Assembly: GCA_913062605.1 (NCBI GenBank)
Contig: CAJXWQ010000007.1
Location: 1 to 64,000, forward strand
From: an uncultured Cellvibrionales bacterium
Lineage (GTDB): Bacteria; Pseudomonadota; Gammaproteobacteria; Pseudomonadales; Porticoccaceae
Reading direction: 5' to 3'
DNA length: 64,000 nt
Numbering within the stretch: the first letter of the stretch is position 1; every line of letters starts with the position of its first letter. Positions 58,645 to 64,000 of the stretch are shown here, piece after piece. A program made the position numbers and the translations under genes. The notes under the pieces were generated by a model. The model saw nothing but the letters and a program-made list of their open reading frames with translations. It was not told the origin of the DNA and did no database searches.

Positions 58645-59321
58645 GATTAAAGCCTCCTAGTATTTTGTGTGCTAGCTAATAGTTACATGCTAACCAAATG
58701 AATTATTTGAGGTTGATTTCGTTGATTGCTGAGGCCTTCAACGAAGGCACAGATCAACTAATAATAACACTAGAATGGATGGGCTAACAATTCACTGTGA
58801 TCTTAGCTTGAGAGGCATAAGGTGCTGTGCAGTGTTGCTACGTATAAAGTGCTGTGAGCAGGTGTTTATAGCGGCAAGGCTTGTATTTGATGGTTAACAG
58901 CAGTTCAAGCTAAGGACCTTTGGTATTGGTAGAGTCTCCAATAATAATGTTTTTAGCTAGAAGATAAGGCGCAGTTACATCGATGTTGCCTGATTAGAAA
59001 GAGTTGGAGCAAATAATGGCTGGAATACGGGTGTTTAGCGGATCGAACCGTTAGAACACTTTTTTCTTAAAACGTTCGATCTTGCTAAAAAAACGATCGA
59101 TTTTGAAACGGTAAACCTTCTGAAACCCTTGTTGTTAAAGGGGTTAGGGCGTATTTCTCTCACCTTGTGTTCATGTAAAGGTCTGTTTTTAGGCCATTAA
59201 TCGAATGTATTTACCTCAAAACTGTTGTTGCCGTGGGCGCAGAAGCTGTTTATATTGCGCATTGCCGTGGGAAAGCTGTAGCGGCTACTAATAAGATCTT
59301 ATTAATAAGTGGGAGAAGAAC
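58645..59321 (+). promoter_or_regulatory. Divergent control region between activator and DUF1302 gene
   Basis: A 677-base non-coding stretch, unusually rich in inverted repeats. TTCGTTGA/TCAACGAA (58718-58745) is nested within GTTGAT/ATCAAC (58712-58758). GATCGAAC/GTTCGATC (59041-59081) is followed by another CGATCGAT near 59094-59100. A decapeptide-size frame with GGAG (59016-59054) lies between them. The right end carries a weak sigma-54-like site. Probably activator-binding sites for the divergent units; no established gene seen. Confidence 0.55.
59268..59282 (+). promoter_or_regulatory. Weak candidate sigma-54 promoter of the DUF1302 unit
   Basis: TGGGAAAGCTGTAGC has GG and GC exactly 10 bases apart, but both boxes deviate (TGGGAA, TAGC). 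It lies about 40 bases before the DUF1302 start. TTGCCGTGGG occurs twice here (59228-59237 and 59262-59271). Supported only by context. Confidence 0.3.
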
Positions 59322-61130
59322 ATGGTGAGAAAAAATTGCACCAGCATAATGAAAGTCGGAGGCTTTCTGCTGGGTTGTGGGGGCCTGATGGCCGCTAGCA
59401 GTACAGCGCTAGCCGGTCCAGGGTATGGAGATGAACCAACATATACATTTGGTTACAGTGGTTACCTTCGTGAAACAATTGGTGTTAGCTTGGAAGATCA
59501 CGACGAAACCAGTGCTGATGATAAATACCGGATGACGCAAGCAAAAACAACGCTGCAACTGGATTTTGATATCAAAACCGGGCCATTGCTTTGGAAAGTG
59601 GTCACTCGTTTCGATAAAGAGATACAGACAGACTATCTGGATGATCTTGAAGATCGCTCTAATGCAACTTATGCGGAGTTCGGTATAAGAGGTAACTATG
59701 GCAAGAATGGCACTAAAGGCGATTACATGGATCAATACGACACCACCGATGAGGTGATGGATTGGCTCCGTGAGGTCTACTTCGATGTCAACTTGTTTGA
59801 TGATAGGCTCTTTGTTCGTATAGGTCGTCAACAGTTGGTTTGGGGTGAAAGTGATTTCTTCCAGGCTATGGACGTGGTTCACGGGTATGACTACCGTGGA
59901 CGTCTATTCTATGAAAACAACGAAGAATGGCGTAAGCCTCTGATGTTGTTTAACTTCCAGTTGGCATTTGATGATTTGGGCGGTACTTTAAACTGGTACA
60001 TTCGTCCCGGCTGGGATCGCAAAGAAGATATGGGCAGTAACTTCAACATTGAAGGGGGCCGCTGGATACCGCATCCCTACCGTGGTGTAGATTTTACTTC
60101 GTTTACCAATTCTTATCGTACCGACCACGACAGTGGTGATTGGGATGATATGACCTACGGTATCCGTTGGAATGGTACTTGGGGTTCAATCGGTTACTCG
60201 TTTGCCTATATGAAAACCTTTAATGCTGCGCCGATCGTGAATCCAACCTCTTCTACAGCGGATCCTGGAACAGGCCTGGCTACCAATGCTTCTGGCTTCT
60301 GGGGAGTGTCTGGGGATACCCACGCCTATGGTGGAGATGAGCCATCTGGTGGTGCAAGTTGTACCAGTGGTGTCTTAGTAGATGCATTCGGATGGTGTGG
60401 TAGCGGTAGCATCCTCGGTGACTGGATGTACCCAGAAATCGATGTGTATGGTTTCACCATCAATGGGTTTAACCAAGCGATGGATGCCACGTTAAGTGCT
60501 GAGATTGCCTATATTCCTAATAAGCCTTGGAATTACGGTAGCCTTGATTCTGACTTGCCAGGTTGGAATGGTGTGAAGGAAAAAGACACTCTGAACATCA
60601 TGCTGCGTATCGATAAAGAGTTCAAATGGATGGAGTCTCTGGGTACTCACCGTCCGTCACTGTCTAGTGTTCAGTTGTTTGATACCTGGATTCTGGCCCA
60701 TGACGACGATGATGAGCTCGTTGAGTTCGCCTCATTTGGTGCGCCAAAGAAAGAGCATCAGGCTTACCTGACGATCTTTACCTTGCTGAACTTCAATCGT
60801 GACACCATAAACCCATCCTTCGTGGCGGGTACTGACCTTAGCAGAGGCGGTGGCTTTTTGATTCCTGCTGTTGAGTTTGTGATGGGCGACAAATGGCGTT
60901 TCAAGGTTGAAGCTGATCTGTGGTGGAATGACGGCGATATGAAGAAAGTTTGTGGTGAGGGTGGTAATACACCTGGTGGATTTGACACGAATGGTTGCGG
61001 CTCAAGTTTGGGTTCCCCCGGCGCTTTCGAGGGCGATAAAAACCTGGGTAAAAGAGAAAACAGTGCTGGCTTCATGGACTGGTTTGGTAATGATAACCAA
61101 CTGGTCTTCAAGCTCACTAGGCAGTTCTAA
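59322..61130 (+). CDS. DUF1302 family outer-membrane protein
   Basis: A 602-residue exported protein: signal peptide ending at about residue 31 (SSTALA), then an aromatic-rich beta-barrel-like sequence with QTDYLDDLEDRSNA, RIGRQQLVWGESDFFQAMDVV and a C-terminal aromatic (VFKLTRQF). DUF1302 proteins are porin-like and nearly always sit with DUF1329, YCF48 and MMPL genes in clusters for uptake or export of hydrophobic compounds. First gene of such a cluster here. Confidence 0.9.
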   Translation: MVRKNCTSIMKVGGFLLGCGGLMAASSTALAGPGYGDEPTYTFGYSGYLRETIGVSLEDHDETSADDKYRMTQAKTTLQLDFDIKTGPLLWKVVTRFDKEIQTDYLDDLEDRSNATYAEFGIRGNYGKNGTKGDYMDQYDTTDEVMDWLREVYFDVNLFDDRLFVRIGRQQLVWGESDFFQAMDVVHGYDYRGRLFYENNEEWRKPLMLFNFQLAFDDLGGTLNWYIRPGWDRKEDMGSNFNIEGGRWIPHPYRGVDFTSFTNSYRTDHDSGDWDDMTYGIRWNGTWGSIGYSFAYMKTFNAAPIVNPTSSTADPGTGLATNASGFWGVSGDTHAYGGDEPSGGASCTSGVLVDAFGWCGSGSILGDWMYPEIDVYGFTINGFNQAMDATLSAEIAYIPNKPWNYGSLDSDLPGWNGVKEKDTLNIMLRIDKEFKWMESLGTHRPSLSSVQLFDTWILAHDDDDELVEFASFGAPKKEHQAYLTIFTLLNFNRDTINPSFVAGTDLSRGGGFLIPAVEFVMGDKWRFKVEADLWWNDGDMKKVCGEGGNTPGGFDTNGCGSSLGSPGAFEGDKNLGKRENSAGFMDWFGNDNQLVFKLTRQF

Positions 61131-61162
61131 GAAAAGCTGTTTAAAACAGATGATATGAGATT

Positions 61163-61199
61163 GTTTGCGCAACTAATATTCGTATTAGTTGTCGCAGAC
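61163..61199 (+). other. Intercistronic stem-loop between DUF1302 and DUF1329 genes
   Basis: CAACTAATA-TTCG-TATTAGTTG, a perfect nine-pair stem on a stable TTCG tetraloop, extended by GTTTGCG/CGCAGAC. No T-run follows. Likely an mRNA-stabilising or processing element. Confidence 0.75.
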
Positions 61200-61227
61200 A
61201 AGACTGAATTAAACTGGGAGTATTACT

Positions 61228-62682
61228 ATGTATAAGAAGTTATTGACTACTTCGGTAGTCTCAGTCAGCTTGCTTTTAGGGGCGCATGCTGCCCTTGCTG
61301 CAGTTGACAAAAGTGACAAAGATAAGCCAGCAGGTTATGTGGCTAAAACTACAGATGGCACCGCGCCAAATACAACGTATTACGGTGATCCACCCGGAGC
61401 AGGTCGCTGGACAGATGGCCCAGCACCAATTGAAGCACTCGGTGGTTGTACTGGTGAAGAGATGAAAGCTGGTACGGTTATTAAAGCTGACAATCTTGAT
61501 GCGCTAAAAGACCTGTGCTTCGAAGGTAAAGCTGTCGGTAGCATGATCACTGATAACGTTGAGTGGATGATCCGTGAGAAGGCTCTGATGATTAATACTC
61601 GTCATTCAGAGTTCATCGAAATGGACCCTTTGTACATGCAAGCCACACAAGATGGTAAGGCGAATGTAACGTTTGACCCTGCTACTCGTGAAGCCAATGG
61701 CTGGAAAGCGGGTATGCTCTTTGATCCACAAGATCTGCTTAAAGATATGGACGCCGATGGTAAAAGTAGTGACCCTGCTGCTGGTGACAAATGGATCTGG
61801 AACCTGCGTGCACCCACTTACGGTGCAACAATGGATTTGCGTCATATCTCTTGGGTATTCTTGGATGCTCATAAAGGTATGGAGCGTATTCAGCGTTGGT
61901 GGGCACGTCGTTACTACATGGAAGGTCGTCTAGATGGCGGTCCTATTTCTGAAGGTGATGGCACTATCCTGCAAAAAACCGTTCTTGTGGCTATTTACCC
62001 ACAAGATATTAAAGGTATTGGGATCTTCTCTATCCGCTATAACGATCCAAGCGCTAAAAAACCTGATGATGTTTGGGCATACTTGAAGTCTGTACGTCGT
62101 GCACGTCGTCTGTCTGGTAACGCCTGGATGGATCCAATCGGTGGTACAGTACAGCTGTATGATGATTGGGATATTTGGGATGCGGTACCTACTAAGTATA
62201 AAGATGTTACTTTGCTCGGTAAGCGCTGGATCTGGGCAATTGCTCACGCTCCTCTGATTACTGTAGATTTGGCATTCAAAAATACCATTAAGGAATTCCC
62301 TGCGGTAGATATGGATACGCCTCCTCACTTCTTCCCTAATGAACAAGTTCAGTGGGAACCTCGTGAAGTGGTCATTCTTGAAGGTACTCCTCCCGATGAG
62401 CACCCCTACAGCAAGAAAATCGTTTATATGGAAATTGATTACCCTCGTCCATACTTGGGTGAAGCCTACGATAAAAACGGTAAGTTCTGGAAAAGCTTTA
62501 TCTTCCAAAACCGTGTCGATTGGGGTGATGATGGTTATGCAGCACCGATTCCTGTAGTTGGTCACATCATTGATTGGAAAGCTGAGTTCTCTACTACTTG
62601 GTCTTCCAACATGAAAGCTAACCCTGCTGGTGTTGAAGAAACAGATGTGTCACTTAAGCAGTTGATTAAGCTGGCGCGTTAA
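61228..62682 (+). CDS. DUF1329 family periplasmic/outer-membrane protein
   Basis: A 484-residue exported protein: signal peptide ending ALAA near residue 25; then DUF1329 with FDPATREANGWKAGMLF, RRARRLSGNAWMDPIGGT and DLAFKNTIKEFPAVDMDTPPHF. The fold resembles lipoprotein-carrier (LolB-like) barrels, so a role in shuttling hydrophobic molecules is plausible. Codon choice suggests high expression. Second gene of the envelope cluster. Confidence 0.9.
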   Translation: MYKKLLTTSVVSVSLLLGAHAALAAVDKSDKDKPAGYVAKTTDGTAPNTTYYGDPPGAGRWTDGPAPIEALGGCTGEEMKAGTVIKADNLDALKDLCFEGKAVGSMITDNVEWMIREKALMINTRHSEFIEMDPLYMQATQDGKANVTFDPATREANGWKAGMLFDPQDLLKDMDADGKSSDPAAGDKWIWNLRAPTYGATMDLRHISWVFLDAHKGMERIQRWWARRYYMEGRLDGGPISEGDGTILQKTVLVAIYPQDIKGIGIFSIRYNDPSAKKPDDVWAYLKSVRRARRLSGNAWMDPIGGTVQLYDDWDIWDAVPTKYKDVTLLGKRWIWAIAHAPLITVDLAFKNTIKEFPAVDMDTPPHFFPNEQVQWEPREVVILEGTPPDEHPYSKKIVYMEIDYPRPYLGEAYDKNGKFWKSFIFQNRVDWGDDGYAAPIPVVGHIIDWKAEFSTTWSSNMKANPAGVEETDVSLKQLIKLAR

Positions 62683-62709
62683 TTACGACTTAGATCATTC
62701 CGTGGTGAG

Positions 62710-62742
62710 GCCGCTAGAAAAACAATAGTTTTATCTAGCGGC
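62710..62742 (+). other. Intercistronic stem-loop between DUF1329 and YCF48 genes
   Basis: GCCGCTAGA/TCTAGCGGC nine-pair stem continuing through AAAAC/GTTTT with one bulged A. A C-run rather than a T-run follows, so partial termination or 3'-end protection rather than full termination is likely. Confidence 0.7.
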
Positions 62743-62844
62743 ATTCCCCCCGGAATGTTTCTTTTTTAAAGAATAATTATTAATTAAGTGAACACTTGAA
62801 ATTATTATGACCAAACTGGTCATGTAAGATTCATTGGGGGTGTT

Positions 62845-63921
62845 ATGAACGTTGCTGGAAATGACCTTGCTGAAAATAAAACGCCTGAATCTACGGGCTC
62901 AGAAGAACAGTCAGCAGGTAAAAAGTTTTTACTTACAATCGTGTCAATATTGCCATGGGCAATTGTTGGTACCCTGCTTTGGGCTGGTATTTTTGTAAAA
63001 CCTACAGCGGTTGTAGAGGAAGTGATTTCTGCTCCGATTAATGTCAGAGATAATATCTTTGGTGTTGCTCATGTTGATGGGGACGTCTACCTGGCAGCAG
63101 GTAACTATGGAAAAATGCTAATTACTAAAGATGGTGGAAAGACTTGGGAAAACCAAAATTCTACCGTTAGCGTACACCTTATGGATATTTCTTCCTGGGA
63201 TAAAAACCGTGCTGTTGCTGTGGGTAACGGCGGTACTACTCTTATGACGGAAGATGGTGGTAAAACCTGGGTATCCGTAGATTCACCTAAATCGGATATA
63301 GCGAACAAACTACTTAAGGTTCACACCTATCCCGGTGGTGAAGCGTTGGCAGTAGGCGAGATGGGTATGATTATTCGCAGTACTGACTATGGTAAGACCT
63401 GGCAGCAACTGCGCGAAGAAAACGATATCTTCATGAATGATGTGGTCAAGGTGGATGCCAATACAATTTGGGTTGCTGCCGAGTATGGCCAGATATTCAA
63501 GAGTAGTGACAACGGTGAAACTTGGGAAGAGCTCTTTACTGACAGCCCGAACAGTTTTGCTGCAATCGATGCGAAAAACCCTCAAGAAATTACCATTGTT
63601 GGACTGGCCGGCGTTGTTGTTGGTACAACAGATGGTGGTGAGACTTGGAATTATGTGTCACCAGGGCAATCTGGCATGACAGAGCACATGATGGATGTTC
63701 AGTGGTCTGACGAAATCAACAGATGGGTGGCCATGGGCAACAAAGGTAAGTGGATGACCTGGAAAGCTGACATGACTGACTTTGAGCCAATGAATATTTC
63801 TGAAACTGACTATACATCGCACATGGAGATGGAGATAGTCGGCGGTAAAGGCCTTGCCGTTGGTGCTACTGTAGGTTCATTAGATTTAGAATCGAAAACT
63901 TGGACATTGTACGCCGAGTAA
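62845..63921 (+). CDS. YCF48-like beta-propeller membrane-anchored protein
   Basis: A 358-residue protein with one N-terminal membrane helix (about residues 29-52, LTIVSILPWAIVGTLLWAGIF) and then repeated KDGGKTWE / EDGGKTW / DNGETWE / DGGETW motifs spaced about 40 residues apart, i.e. a YCF48/BNR-type propeller facing the periplasm. In DUF1302/DUF1329/MMPL clusters such a protein is the usual companion. GGGGG upstream acts as ribosome-binding site. Confidence 0.9.
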   Translation: MNVAGNDLAENKTPESTGSEEQSAGKKFLLTIVSILPWAIVGTLLWAGIFVKPTAVVEEVISAPINVRDNIFGVAHVDGDVYLAAGNYGKMLITKDGGKTWENQNSTVSVHLMDISSWDKNRAVAVGNGGTTLMTEDGGKTWVSVDSPKSDIANKLLKVHTYPGGEALAVGEMGMIIRSTDYGKTWQQLREENDIFMNDVVKVDANTIWVAAEYGQIFKSSDNGETWEELFTDSPNSFAAIDAKNPQEITIVGLAGVVVGTTDGGETWNYVSPGQSGMTEHMMDVQWSDEINRWVAMGNKGKWMTWKADMTDFEPMNISETDYTSHMEMEIVGGKGLAVGATVGSLDLESKTWTLYAE

Positions 63922-63988
63922 TCGATTCAAAAATAATTAATTATAAGGGTTCGCCCATCCATGCAATTTCGGGTTGTTGGAGAATAGA

Positions 63989-64000
63989 ATGTTAGAGAAT
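63989..64000 (+). CDS. Start of a further gene, probably MMPL/RND transporter (partial)
   Basis: ATG 63989 with GGAG 7 bases upstream begins MLEN and is cut by the window edge. Identity is inferred only from the usual order DUF1302-DUF1329-YCF48-MMPL. Confidence 0.4.

Overview
The window is a chromosomal segment from a free-living gammaproteobacterium. Housekeeping genes sit in typical gammaproteobacterial neighbourhoods: metG divergent from mrp, purM-purN, a DUF2066 gene before hda, recA and recX, and alaS-lysC-csrA-tRNA-Ser(GCT). NhaR, DUF3014, DUF3108, DUF2066 and DUF2069 proteins and a MMPL/DUF1302/DUF1329/YCF48 envelope set together suggest a marine, aerobic member of the Cellvibrionales/Spongiibacter-like lineages. 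That placement is inferred from gene content only. There is no phage, IS element, CRISPR array or rRNA.

Layout. Positions 1-9925 hold metG (cut at the left edge), mrp, a lytic transglycosylase-like lipoprotein, a cold-shock protein, dcd, a large RND/MMPL protein with three acidic internal repeats, SirB-like and DUF3014/DUF3108 proteins, and a 33-codon lysine-rich gene. Positions 9981-20400 hold purN/purM, DUF2066-hda, an aldehyde dehydrogenase, a TlpA-like lipoprotein, YihY, and an arsC-like/wrbA-like/DUF2069/sppA operon. Positions 20451-37200 hold fdxA, mutS, an RNA methyltransferase, a CinA-C amidase, recA with a perfect LexA box, a sterol desaturase-family protein, DUF4126, recX, DUF6491, an M23 peptidase, Trm112, HIT, alaS, lysC, csrA, tRNA-Ser, an HPF-like protein and nhaR.

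Positions 37236-42990 look like an accessory module. A minus-strand block (P-loop NTPase, ABC exporter, alpha/beta hydrolase, OprP-type porin) lies between a decayed fragment and an intact copy of a DUF3565-DUF1971 gene. The two copies are about 92% identical over 61 bp.

The most striking region is 43603-64000. A textbook sigma-54 promoter precedes seven co-directional genes: HyuA-like, zinc-finger gamma-like, HyuA-like, HyuB-like, a small 'epsilon-like' protein, an acyl-CoA ligase and a thiolase, ending at a strong terminator. Subunit order and sizes match the five-subunit acetophenone carboxylase (Apc) type of ATP-dependent, biotin-independent ketone carboxylase rather than three-subunit acetone carboxylase. 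The ligase and thiolase would turn the resulting 3-oxo acid into an acyl-CoA plus acetyl-CoA. Next come an SDR, a quinone oxidoreductase-like MDR, an AcoR/AcxR-type sigma-54 activator, and a DUF1302-DUF1329-YCF48-(MMPL) envelope cluster that probably handles hydrophobic substrates. I read the whole as a sigma-54-controlled ketone (possibly aryl or other hydrophobic ketone) catabolic regulon. The substrate is not determined by the sequence.
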